DNA from: Pipra filicauda
Taxonomy: Eukaryota > Chordata > Aves > Passeriformes > Pipridae
Direction: 5' to 3'
DNA length: 64,000 nucleotides
NCBI RefSeq assembly: GCF_003945595.2
Contig: NW_024104347.1
Location: 744,001-808,000 of the forward strand
Part shown: positions 1-12,200 of the stretch, one piece after another
How the letters are laid out: every line of letters starts with the position of its first letter
Position numbering within the stretch: position 1 is the first letter of the stretch
Made by a program: the position numbers and the translations under genes
The notes under the pieces: model-generated
What the model was told of the DNA's origin: nothing
The model's database searches: none
The model's input: only the letters and a program-made list of their open reading frames with translations

Positions 1-3000
1 AAAACTTCAACATTTAAAAGGCATTATCTTGTGAAAAACAATGGGTTTGTTACGGTTTCCTTCAAAGGCCTCAGTCCTTAAGTTCACTTCATTGTCAGTT
101 TGTTGCAAATCAGGCTTCCTCAACTATTACTCCATCAAAATCCTGCCAGAAGCATCTTATTTCTCTTACTCAGGCCAAACACTTTACTGCCCCAGTCTCA
201 ACTTCACCAGCCCCAGGCCTTTTCCAGTCTAAGTCCCAAGCCCTCCTCCTGGGCCAGCACTTGGAGATCTCTCAAAATGTCTTGTATTCCTGAATTGTTT
301 TGCACAAGCTACACACTGGCTTCTCTGGATGCTGGAGAGGACAAATCTGTCTCACAACAAGCTTCTGATGCTTTAGCCTCACAGGGTCACCATCACAAAA
401 AGAATATGAAGCTACTCCAGCACGGACAGCAAGTCCTGAGAAAATTTAGTTCTGCCGCAGCTGTGTGTTTAGCTCAGTCGACTTCTCTGATGTGTATGTA
501 CCATGGTGGCTGAGCAAACTTCTGGTGCTAATAGCCCCGTACCTTTCTGGAGCTTAATTTAGGAAGGCACCCACTGACCTTGGTTGTCCTGGGTACAGTG
601 GCCTGTTCTGATCAGTAGCAAGCCAATGGTAATGGGCTCTTCGCCCAATTGCTCTTGCCACGTGGTCGTTGCGATCACATCCTCTCTTTTCACTACAGCT
701 GGGTTCATACTTTGAAAACTCTGCTTTTCATTCTTCAAGCATTTATTACAAAATCAAATTATTAATCTCTGGTACTACTTCTTGATCTATAAGTCATGTC
801 TACAAATTTTAGAAGTGTAATTGGAGATGGAGCATGTTTTCCCACTAGGGAAAACCCCCTTGGGGTTTACTTATATACTCAAAGTAGCTTCAGAAATTTT
901 TAGAGAATTTTACTTTTAAGGTAGAAAACATCTCCATAACTTGGCAGAACACACATCTCAAGGAAGGATTTAAATGGAGATGATAGCGTTGCTGTAGATT
1001 TTTTTACGGACAGATGCAGAATGAAGAAAAGTCTCAGCCATAAATAACTCCCAGGCTTCATGTTCTAGTAGAAATATTGCCACTTTTTCAAGTAAAACCG
1101 TATTCAACATAAAAATTATACCTTGTCATTTATTCAGACAGTCTGATTTATAGGGACTGCTGTTGTTCTGATCATGCAATTTTTCTGATTGCATCCTTGT
1201 ATTCTCCATATATTGCTCACAGTATCTCACTTTGTGGCAATAAAACCTTGGTGTGTAGCACTTTTATTGGGCTTCCCCTCATTTATTGGGTAAAAGTTGA
1301 TTAAACCTAATCAGTCAGGGTTACATTCTATACTTAGTAGAAATTTGTTTAAATAAAATAACTATCAAGTTTGACACTATAGCACATTACGTTTTCTTTC
1401 TATGTATCCACATATCAGTTAGATGAGAAATACACAAAATAGAAACAGAATTGCTACCACTTTGTCATCATCTTTTTTACCTTGCGTAAAAACTTTCAGG
1501 GATTATAGAATGTCTTGGAAGAACTAAGTGCATTGATCCTGCTTCAGGATGAGATTTTATGTATTGTACTTCTTGCCAGACTATATAAGATAATAAGTAC
1601 ATATATTATGTATATAGTATAAAAGTATATGGATTGCCAGACTGTAATTAATTCATGGAAATCTTTTTTTTTTTCACTTCTTCTTCCAAGAAGGTGGAGT
1701 ACCCCTCTGTATACAATGAGAATTTCCACCCAACTGTATTCCCAGTAGTCTGGAACTCATTCTTGTCGTGTGCTGCCGAAGAAGATCATGTATTTGGTTT
1801 GTCTGGGAAGGTAGAGACTCTTAAGCACAGAGCCTGGAAGAGATGGGATGTTTTGGAATTTCTAGAAAAGGACAGTGGTTTGATTTGCATAGTTTTGCTG
1901 CTGACTGGTGGCACAAAATTTGGACAGCATCTGTTTTATTGCATCATCGTTACTGGACATCACGTGATATGATAAGACTGATCCACCCTGGAATGACTAA
2001 TCGAGTGGGATGCTTGAAAAGGTTTTTTTCTTTTTTACAACCCTCAATTACAGAAACCACATTTTCCAGGGCAAAAAACAGTAACTTTTAAGCATGTGTG
2101 AATGTGTATGTGTGTTGTGCTTTTTGCTTTTTGGATTTTTTTTTTTAACAAAAAAGGTTCTCCTGCCCACTAAGGAATTTGGTCAGAGACTTTTTGTTTT
2201 TTAAACCTGTAGTGAATCAACATGAATCATCTAATTTTAGCCATCATCTTTATAGTTTGAGACAAAAAGTAAGACTTACTCCCTAGGCGAGGCAAAAATG
2301 TATTTCCTGGCTCATGAAGCTTGTCGCCCCATTTATTGTGTGATATACAGCCACGTTAATTTTCCCACTTTCAGCTATGCCTATTGGAATATGTTTGGTG
2401 CGTCAGCTAACCTTTAAATATTAAAAATGGAGAGTGGCTTTAACAACTTATGCCAAAATGGAAAGGTGTAAGGAAACCGCAGTCTGGAACACAAGAACTC
2501 AACGTTCCTCACGCTGAGGCCTCTCTGCATCTTTCAGCACTGAGGCCATGGGTGGTTTCTAGAAATAATATTGTGTTTGTAGCTGTGCACTGCTAGAAAA
2601 TGGTTTTCAGACCTACCTGTTTATGACAAAGCCCCAAGCAATAAGCAATGGTCTTTTTTCTCTTCTCCTGCTGAAATTGGCATGTTTAATCCCTCAGTGA
2701 GATCTATGTCGCATTTTGCCCCTCTACCCTCTGCAGGATATATGTTCTACTGACCTCAGTAGGGCTTAACTGTAGCATGCAGAAGATAGAGTGTGGGACA
2801 GCCACCATTCATTTTGAGTTGTTCAGGTGTATTTAGATGTCTTCAGGAGTTTTGTAAGAGTTTGAGAGTATAAGTTGACGTGCATCACAGTTGAGGACCT
2901 CTGTGTCAGTTTGTCATGGAGCAGATTGAAAAGACATCCTACTAGTCACCACAGTGCAGTAATAACTATCCTTTCAGCCTGGTTGTCTAGGCTAAGTAGA

Positions 3001-5580
3001 GCAGGCAAACAGTTGCTGACCCAGGTTTTGGACAGTTGAATTTGGAGGAGGTTACTGTCTACCAGGCAGCCTATGGAAAACTCCCAATCTTCACAGAGAT
3101 TGAGAGGTCAGACATCAGGCGTGGCAGGATCCCTGGTGCCTGACCATATCCATAAATAAGTTTGAGGCTTTACAAACCATCTTCATATGTGATACATATG
3201 ACATCGTATGGTTGGGGTTGTTTTTGTTATTTCTTTCTCTTTGCTTATTTCTTTGTCTTCAACAAGGTTTGAATCTACTCAAAACTGAGGAGTGGGAAGT
3301 GGGATTTCTTGCATCTATCCAATATTGCTGCAAGAACACATTTCCATAGTAGTTATCAGCCTCTTGCAGGAGCTTCAAGACTTTTCCTACATGTTTTGGA
3401 AAACTAAACTTTTAGAAGTAATGTGGTGATAAACTCTATGTTAGCAACATGCTCAGTCTTTCTCTGCCTGAGCATGCTGAGATGACAGAATGGGCCATTG
3501 GGGTCTAATATTTTACACTGAACAGGGTGAAGAAATGGCTTTCTTCCAGCTCAAGTTTATCTAAAATTCCTTCTAGACATACTTTTTAGGAAGTGCTCTT
3601 GGACATGAAAACAGCAATCTCACAGACATCTTCAGGGATGAAACATCCTTTCTATAATTTTTTAACCTGGTTGCACACTTTCTTAATAGCTGTAGAGTGG
3701 GACAACATATTTTCTGCAGATCTCTTATGGTGCCCAAGTTACTTTAAATGAGTACAAAAGACCTCCCACCTCTCTGAAAACCTCCCGCTTTAGGTATCCC
3801 TGGAGGGCAGGTCTGCAGCTGGAGCTCTAGGGATGCCAAAATACAAGAATACTCCTTCAGGCAAATTGTGGGTAAATTAAAAGCCTGTGAAATGCTAGAG
3901 AAGAATTGGGAGAGCACAGCTAAGGCCTCCAGGGCTTATATTCCTGTCAGGTATACTCTCTAAAACAGTGGAGATGGATTGTGGTTTGTAGCTTGTAGTC
4001 AACTGGATTTGAGCTGCCTTCAGGGCCTCCACAGGCTGTCAAAAGAAAACAAATGGTTGCTGCTGTGGCTGCAGCCCAGGAAATCCCTTGGGCCATTGGT
4101 CACAGTCTTCACACCCCGAGCTTCAAACTCAGCAACAAAACAAAACACTGCAAGAAGCTTCTCAAGACATCAACTTCCAGCCCAGAGAGCTGAAGGGAGA
4201 CAGGTCCTGTAAAAGCATCCAAACAGGTTATGGGAGGGATCCTGGCCTGCTGTAAAGGTAACAGTCTGTCCACAAAAACCACTGGTATTTTAGGGAGATT
4301 TCCTGTTCACTACAACAACTCCTTTGGATCCACAAAGCCAGGGCTGACTGGGAGCAGAGCAAATCCTGGTCACCCTTCACCACCTCCCACTCTGCATGAA
4401 TTGTCTTCCCAAGGGACATCTGAAACAAAAAGTTGGGGATCTAAAGAAAACAGTTATGAATATGTCCCAAACTTTTGCTGCTTCATTGAAAAGGACTAGC
4501 CTCTGGGCAAATGACCAAAGACTTCCTCTAAAATAATCTGCAGAAAAAGCCCAGGATATTTAGCAAAATCTTCACCTTCCCTTCTTCAGTTTCTTAGCTA
4601 GAAACCATTATGTAGCTGAGAGTATAGCTGGAAGGTTATAAAGAATTCAAGGAGTACTCTGACACCCTTCTTTCTGCCTAAACCTGCCAAGTGATCTGAC
4701 TTCAGAGACCTTGGAGGATTAGTCAAGGTTTAAGGACAACTCAAAAGACTGTGCCATGCCTTAGCACTCTGTCTTGATGGGCCGAGCAAGTAAAATGCCC
4801 GCTACCAGGGCTGCCTCCAGCACATGCGGCTGCTGCCCTCTCCCTCTGCTCCTGCTGACACTGATGCTCTTCAGGTCTCAAGAGAGCTTATAGGAAGTGC
4901 CCTGGGCTGCACTCTTGGGAACTATTTGCTCCATATTAGCAGCTCTGACAGCGGTTCCCCATCTCCTCTCAGAGCAGAACAATATGGATTACATCTTAAG
5001 GGCTGCTCACAAATGTATCAACTACAGCTTTTAGCCTTTCTATTCTTTAGGATACCAAAATAGATTTTAAAAAAGAAATTTGAAAAATTACTTATTTATG
5101 TTCTTGTAAAAATCTGACACACATTTGAAGATACCGATAGTGTTTTTGTGCTGGCTTTTCAGTTTATGCTTTACCACAAATTTCCTATGGCTGTAAAGGC
5201 AAACATAAGCATGCAATTATCATGGTTTTCATCATTCAGTGGCATTAACTGGCTGGTTATAGTGGCTTTTATACTCTGCTTCCTAGCCACATTCTAACAT
5301 TCACTCATAAATTTGACCCCTGAGTCAGATCCACAGTTCATGTCTTATCGTGGTAGATTATTGTTTCCTCTAGCTGTTCTGTACCTCTCCAACCCTGTGT
5401 CTACTCACAGTTACTGTATACATACCCCAAAAAAACCTAAAGTAAAACTTAGGGTAAGCACAGAGAAAACTCAGCATGGATACTGGTGAATGACTGAATT
5501 AAAAGAAATATGTGCTTTAATTAAGATTGTTATAAGATGAGTTTTTAAGGTGTTTGATAGAGTAAAACAAAATAACCATT
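1..5580. other. Intergenic, no gene recognised
   Basis: AT-rich non-coding DNA. Short open frames occur, the longest 137 codons at 100-513 on the + strand. None shows a recognisable domain, coding-like composition or convincing splice-site pairing. No interspersed repeat was identified with confidence. A complex, non-repetitive stretch around 2270-2460 could be a conserved non-coding element, but that cannot be judged from a single sequence. Confidence 0.6.
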
Positions 5581-5659
5581 TTGCAGTGAAGTCACAGGAG
5601 GTTAATGGGACAGTTTTTTAAATATCCACATCCACTGACTGGAAAGGGACTCAACAGAA

Positions 5660-6335
5660 AAGCACTTGGACGCGCTGGTCAGCAGCTGGCTGAACATGAG
5701 CCAGCAGTGTGCCCAGGGGGCCAAGAAGGCTGATGGCATCCTGGCCTGTATCAAAAATGATGTGGTCACCAGGAGCAGGAGAGTGATTATCCCCCTGTAC
5801 TTGGCATTAGTGAGGCTGCACCTCAAATACTGTGTCCATTCTGGGCCCCTTACTGCAAGAAAGACATTGAGGTGCTGGAACGTGTCCAGAGAAGGGCAGC
5901 AAAGCTAAGGAAGGGTCTAGAGAATAAGTCATATGAGGAGAAGAGAAGACTCAGGGGACACCTTATCACTTTCTACAACTAAATGAAAGGAGGTTGTAGC
6001 CAGGTGAGGGTTGGTTTCTTCTCCCAGGCAACCAGCAACAGTACAAGAGGACATAATCACAAGTTGTGCCAGGGAAAGCTCAGGATGGACATCAGGAGGA
6101 ATTTCTTCACAGAAAAGGTTGTCAAGCACTGGAACAGGCTGCCCAGGTAGAAGGTGGAGTCACCATCCCTGAAAATGTTTAAGAAATGACTGGATGTGCC
6201 ACTTAGTACTATGGTTTAGTTGGCGTAGTGGTGTTCAGACAAAAGTTGGACTCAATTATCTTGGAGGTCTTTTCCAACTTTAGTGATTCTATGCAGATTC
6301 TTATTGCAGATTCTATGCAGATTCTAGTGATTCGT
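5660..6335 (+). mobile_element. CR1 LINE, 5'-truncated, with decayed ORF2 C-terminus and 3' tail
   Basis: The first part (5666-5908) translates to the very end of a CR1 reverse-transcriptase ORF2. Recognisable words are LNMSQQCAQ, AKKADGILACI and [16 protein letters not shown]. The frame then breaks, and the block corresponding to the rest of ORF2 has internal deletions. The non-coding 3' region follows ('ggaacaggctgcccagg', 'gagtcaccatccctg', 'ttggaggtcttttccaac'). It ends in irregular 'gattctatgcagattct' units, the CR1-type short tail repeat. The copy is 5'-truncated, as is usual for CR1, and is dead: endonuclease and RT catalytic regions are absent. The family assignment is firm and the subfamily is not determined. 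Confidence 0.9.
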
Positions 6336-9152
6336 AGCAGAAGTGGTCTGGCCATGGAGATAGCAGTGCAGCTCCATAGCTGTGTCTCCTCAATGGGAAC
6401 AGATGATGGTAATGGACAAAGGAGAAAGCAAAACATTCCTTTCACTCTTGAGCATCTACATAAATCTGTGCCTTACTGCATTAGGAGGAGATAGAGATTG
6501 GGCTACTTTTTCTATCTTTCATTTTATATAATTGCAATTTTCATTTAAGGAAAAATGAAAAATGAGACTTTTTATGGGGATAATTAAGGTTTGATCCATG
6601 GACAATCTCATGGTAAAGAAAAATTTTAAGTCATTCACCAATGCATACACAAATATTCATTTTTACTTATTAAATGATACTTATTAAATTATATTTATTA
6701 AATAAGTAATATTTATTAAATTAGCAAATAAAATCAGTGGAACGTGATTTTAATGTCCTTGAAAAGATGTGACTAGAGCTCTTTCAGTTATAAGGGAAAA
6801 ACATGAAAGGAATTTGATATCAGAACAAGCAAGCCTAACACAGTTGGACCAGCCAAAATAAAAGCCTTGCTGTCTATTCATTTGGAGTGCAAGCCCATGA
6901 GTGCATGAATCTTGACATAAAATTTTATCTGCATCAGGCACAGGCTGGTGCCAGACAGCAGCAAACCCTTTTGTGCAAGGGAATTTTTACTGTGAGCTAG
7001 AGGGGAAAGGAAGGTTCAGCAACAGAAATAAGAAAGCTACTTGCATCTTCATAAACAGTTTCTTCTCAGAAACTCTGTGGAAAAAAATTGTCCCTAATAT
7101 ATGAAGACGACACAGCTGAAGAGGTATTTTGTGCAATATATCATTAGCTGTGCTTTTCTTGCAAGAGATAACTGTTCTATAGTGTCCTGATACTAGAGAC
7201 TATCTGGTGAGCTGAGTAACACAGCTGGCTCTGCCACACTGCCCACTTTCCTTCCTGAACTGAAATCTGCTCCTTGAGCAAGTCTGGAAGCCAGAATTTT
7301 ACAGACTAAAACATGACAGCACTGTCTGGCTTGATAAAAAGAAACATGAACCAGTGGCATAGCATAAAGGTCTTCATATATTCTGAGATAAGATGTATCC
7401 TGCCTTACCCTTCAAATTTTGACATAGTACTGCAGGATGATTCATACTAAGTAGAATAAAAATGCCAGGCAATATATGACTGCTGGGTGAGTGATCTTTC
7501 CTCTTTCCTCTCCATCCTTGCCTTTCTTCCCTCCTAGGTCCAAGAGGTTGCCTGATTAGGGACCTGTAGCATCAAGTATATAATTTCAACTACTACTACA
7601 ATAAGTTAAAAAAGATTTCCAGATGATAGTTAGCCAGCAATTCTGATTTAATCTCTCAGGGTCATTATTTGCAATGAACACTAACTCAGCACCAGGGTCA
7701 TCCAGCTCCTTTTGTCCACAAATTTGCTTTGACTGAGACATTGGAAGCCTTGTCCCCCACCTGAATGTCTTTCTATTTAATATTTTTTTAATATATGAAA
7801 GTGGTACCTCTGAGGTTCAGTGTGAGGAGTTTTGTAATATTAGTAAAAAACAGAATCACAAAGCACTGTGGCAAGTATCAAATGCACAGGTGAACAATCC
7901 AGTTGTTTTTAAACTCTGCTGTCTGCCCAAGCACTATACAGCACTAGAAAGCTGTATAGTCTAACTTTGACTCAGGTCTGGCAGGTAGAACAGTTATTAA
8001 AAGAAAGGCTGCAGTGCCTGGAGGTTTCATTTTCTTGTACAAACATGAGGGTACATTGGAGCATGTGGTGTTGATGATATTGTGGGGACAAAGCACAAAC
8101 TACTCGGGCCATTAAAAACCCACATCCCAGACTATGCCACATGGCAGCACAGAAGAAAACCCAAGCATTTCTTGCTAACACAAACCAATTAAATTATTTT
8201 TAGCTTTTACAAAAACAAAAAACACAGCAAAAAAGCAGACACACTGGTCACTAAGACAATAAGCATTTCTAAAATTAGTCTTGAAATTCTCTAAATACAT
8301 GCACCCCCTCCCCCACCTCCCAAAAGGAAAATCATAGTAACCATTAGGGTGTCTGCGTTTATGACTAAAGACCATAGCCCAAAGATTTAGATTTAAGGTT
8401 GGAGGTTTTACTTTTCATTCTGCTGTTCAAAAGAAATTGTTTTGCTCTTCTTTACTCCCAATACAATGATCTATGTGGCCATTTTCTGTGACTGCGTTCG
8501 TAGCAGAGTGAGCTAATGGATCTGTGATATGCTTTATTTTCTTGAGAACCAAGTTAATGTGTGTGTCTGCCTGTCTGCATATAGATATGCATACATATAT
8601 AAATACAAGTGTATATGGGTTTTTTGTGTGTTTGCAGATGTGTATCTAAGAGTCTCATGTATGGACATCAGGGCCAAAATGTAAGCACAGGAGACAAGGA
8701 AAACATTCTTTCATAACCTATGAGAATGCTTAAAAGCAGCCCTGAGATTTTAGGGAGGATAACAAAGCACTGTGCAGGCTCATACACAGTATTGAAAGTA
8801 TCCAATAAATGTGCCATGATAATACTCATTAAAGAAAGATAACTCGTGGAAGACTTTATAGTTGGTTATCATATGACTCCTAGAAACAGCAGAAGAAAAA
8901 CCGGCAGGACTTCAGATAACACATGTCAGTGTTCTTTGAAAATTTCCCTTAACATAATAAAAGGTGAACTTGCAGTTCCATTAACATGTAGTGACGAGCT
9001 GTTACTTTTTTTACCTGAAATTTAGCTTGACGATGGTTATTGTAAATTTTGAAAAAATAAATATATAGTTATATATTTTTTTAACTCTGAATCTAGCACC
9101 AGCATGTAGTTTTCAGAACTCCCAGCTTAAACAATCTCCCTTTGCCTTGCAG
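6336..9152. other. Intergenic, no gene recognised
   Basis: No supported gene. 6660-6725 is a simple AT-rich array of 'tattaaat'-like units. 8570-8625 holds short tg/ta-rich low-complexity sequence. The remainder is unremarkable AT-rich DNA with only short chance open frames. Confidence 0.6.
6660..6726. repeat. AT-rich tandem repeat of 'tattaaat'-like units
   Basis: Repeated 'acttattaaat' and 'atttattaaat' units, imperfect, about 67 bp. It looks like a degenerate microsatellite or minisatellite. No function is implied. Confidence 0.6.
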
Positions 9153-9279
9153 AGGTTTGACTGATCGCGTAGGACAAGAGCAGCTCCTCTCTGAGAGCCC
9201 AGGGCGGCTGGACACTATCTCCATCTGAGTCCTGGATAGCTCACAGACGAGTCTTTTGAGGTTTGATGCACACGGACCA
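9153..9279 (+). other. Candidate unassigned exon (splice-site flanked)
   Basis: A pyrimidine-rich stretch ending 'ctttgccttgcag' gives a strong 3' splice site just before 9153. 'A|gtgagtgg' at 9279/9280 gives a consensus-like 5' splice site. The 127 bp between them is richer in CpG (atcgcg, ggcggc, gacgag, cacacgg) than the surrounding AT-rich DNA. One frame is open from the acceptor for 24 codons, ending LDTISI before a TGA at 9226-9228. It could therefore be a terminal coding exon of an unrecognised gene, an exon of a long non-coding RNA, or chance. I do not recognise the peptide. Confidence 0.25.
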
Positions 9280-12200
9280 GTGAGTGGCCCTCCACAGATC
9301 TAATTCATGTCCTTTGATACCATATTTTGTGATATTTTGCTTAAAAATCATTGGGTTCTTAAAGGTGGGGAAACTCGGATATTTACTACCCTGCAGGGAA
9401 AACCATAGGCAACCTCACTGTGCACAACATGCCCGAAGTGAACGGCCACCCTAATTAGAGGCTAAAGCCATAGAGTAGCAAAACATTGGGCAAACAGAGT
9501 TTTTTAAGAAAGGAAAAGACTCCTTTTAGGAAACCTTCATTTTTTATGTGGCAAGGAATCTGTGTGGATCCCACATGCCACTGCACCCTCTTTAAAGAAA
9601 TCACTTACTGAAATAGAGTGCTACAAGATCCACCCCGACCAAAATGCCTAGAGGAAATGGCAGGCAGACCAAGCAAGCCAGCCAGCTGCAAAGACGCTCG
9701 ACAGGAAAAATGGGCATTCATGGTGAAAAACAGTAGCCAGTGGGGAAACTTGACATGCTTAGTAGCAGCAGGTCTCAATGACCTGTGGTCAACTTCTTTC
9801 CCCACCACAGTACTCTGGAGCTAAAATAATAATATTTTACAGCCATGCGTCATCCACAACCACTTTTCACTAAGTGGGATGACAGATGGGGCAGGATGTA
9901 TTCTGATGGAGAACAATTGCTGTGCAGGTCAGTTGTCACCAAGAGCTTTATAGGAGGTAAATATGTGCAACAAGGCATTACTGTTGGGGTAGTCATCGAT
10001 GCTTGTGTTTGGCTTCTCATGCTTCTTTCTATGGTTCCATGTTGCTTGCCATGAACACAGTCCTGCATCATCATGGCAAGGCTTGGCTCACCAGCATTTG
10101 CTCCTCCGCTCTCTCTGAGCTCCAAGAAAAACAAATCATTGCCCTTCCTTGTGCCAGCCCCTTCAATTTCCCACTTTTAGCACAGCAGCACTGCCTGACA
10201 CAGTCCATCACCTTCAGTGATCCCCTTCTGTGCAGGCTGGATAAGACTTGCAGACTTAGTTGATGCATCTCAGCAAAATGGGGGAATATTTTCTCTCCAT
10301 TTTTTGCATCCAGAACTTGATATAGGTTGTTCCTGTGATGATCAGAAAGAAGCCAAAGTTTAAATCCATGTCCATCCAATCCATTGTGATGTCTTGTCTT
10401 TTAACTTCTGGTGGTTACAGGTTCTGAATCCTCTGAATTTGTCTATTCTTTCTCCATGTTGTTAGTTCATTTCCTAACAGTGGTAGTATACTTCAAATCT
10501 GAATCTCTTACTTGTTATCCCTGATGTTTTGCAGTGACAGTACTTATTTTTTTTGAGTTACAGGGGTTTAGTTATTATGAAAACGCTTTCAATAAAAGTG
10601 CATTCTGGTAGCAGAGAAAACATGGCAAGTTCAATGCATGACATAAACACCATATTATCATGCCACAGATTACAAGACTATCCAAGCAAATTTTTGAACA
10701 CCCTTTTGAAATTCCTTGTTAGCAAGATCACTGGCTGTGAAGTCTAATTTCATGGAATCTAAGCAATCAGTTCTTTAGCAAAGGATGGTCAAAGATTGCA
10801 AAGCCCAATAGCCAGTCCATAAAACATACATCATGAAGATATATAATACAGATATTTTTTAAAAAATTAATCTTAACCAGTGACACTAATGCTTTCATTT
10901 CTTTTTAGGGTTTTCATTTTAGCTGTGCTCATCAACATAATTTCACTTCAGTGAGTTTCAAGTCTCTTTTCAGTTTATACCAGAATTCAGTCTCAAACCC
11001 TGGCATGACAATTCATGTTGCTGACTCCAGGGAAAAAGGAGCTGCTTATTTTAATTAAAAAAATTTTTCTATAGTCTGGGTTAACAATTATTTTTGAAGA
11101 CCAGCAATTTCACGGATTTTATCTGCCTTTTGCTTCAAATTTAATGATGACTCTGCTGTCTGTCTTCCGACCTCATCCTTCAACACCCTGCTCTCCCACT
11201 GAGTCATTTCCGAAAATTCCCCTGCAATTGTCTGGTGTACTGATTTGTGTCTAACTAAGGGGTAGCTGCCTAGGCTGCTGCTGTCTATCAAATATAACAT
11301 TTATTTTAATGGGTCAATTGCTCAGGTATCATCTATAAACGCATTAAAGACCTCTGTCATTTCTGCTTTTAATTATACAAAATTTTCTGTTGTACAAGGT
11401 CTAACATAGTATCAGAATGATTCTGTTAGTTTTATAATGTTAAACCACCCTTTAATACTAATCCCATAATATTGTATTTCATTGATGGCATACATTTTTT
11501 GTAGAATGAAGGTACTAAATATTCATTATATTCCATTTAACAAGAAAATTGGCTACAAAATTCTTAGTTATATTAAATTTTAAAATTTTATGAAATTAAA
11601 AAAATTTTAATGCATTTATGCATGAAAATTTGTAATAAGCTAAGGAAAATCTTATATTTCACACTGTGCTGTATACATAGGCCAGACCAACCATGTGAGT
11701 ACATAGTCTTTCTTTGTGACCAAAAGTCCTCTCAGAAATATTTTTTGGCCACAAGTAACATAAAGTTTCCAACCCTGCTTTGACCACTGTAAAACAAAAT
11801 ACACTGATTTTATGCCTAATCATTGTAGCAAGACCCTATGTCCGCCTTGTGACATTTTGTTTTGGTTTCCTCCATAACAAATGATGTGATGAGGTTACAG
11901 TTGATCTAGAAAGGGTTAAAGCTTACAAATGAAGGAGCTGGTTAATTACACTTCATGGAAGTTATAAGTATATAGTTCAGATACATAACCCCAAAACCCT
12001 TACTCAAAACCCTAAAGGAAAGCCCCTGTTACTCAGTGTAACATTTCTCATGTTTATCGTCCCTGACTTTATCACATATTTACATAAATTTGTGCATTAT
12101 GTTTTTCTGAGTGAAAGGATTGTAGCAGATGGCTTAAAATAAAAGAAAAAGCATAAATTTGCTTGTAAACTATTTTCATATACAAAACTGATGATGTCCT

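Noticed and set aside
100..513. 137-codon open frame on the + strand
   Set aside because: No recognisable domain and no conserved motif. Low-complexity serine- and leucine-rich translation is typical of chance frames, and there is no matching splice or promoter context.
5666..5908. 80-codon frame with RT-like sequence as a gene
   Set aside because: It is the decayed end of CR1 ORF2 within a truncated repeat, not an independent gene.
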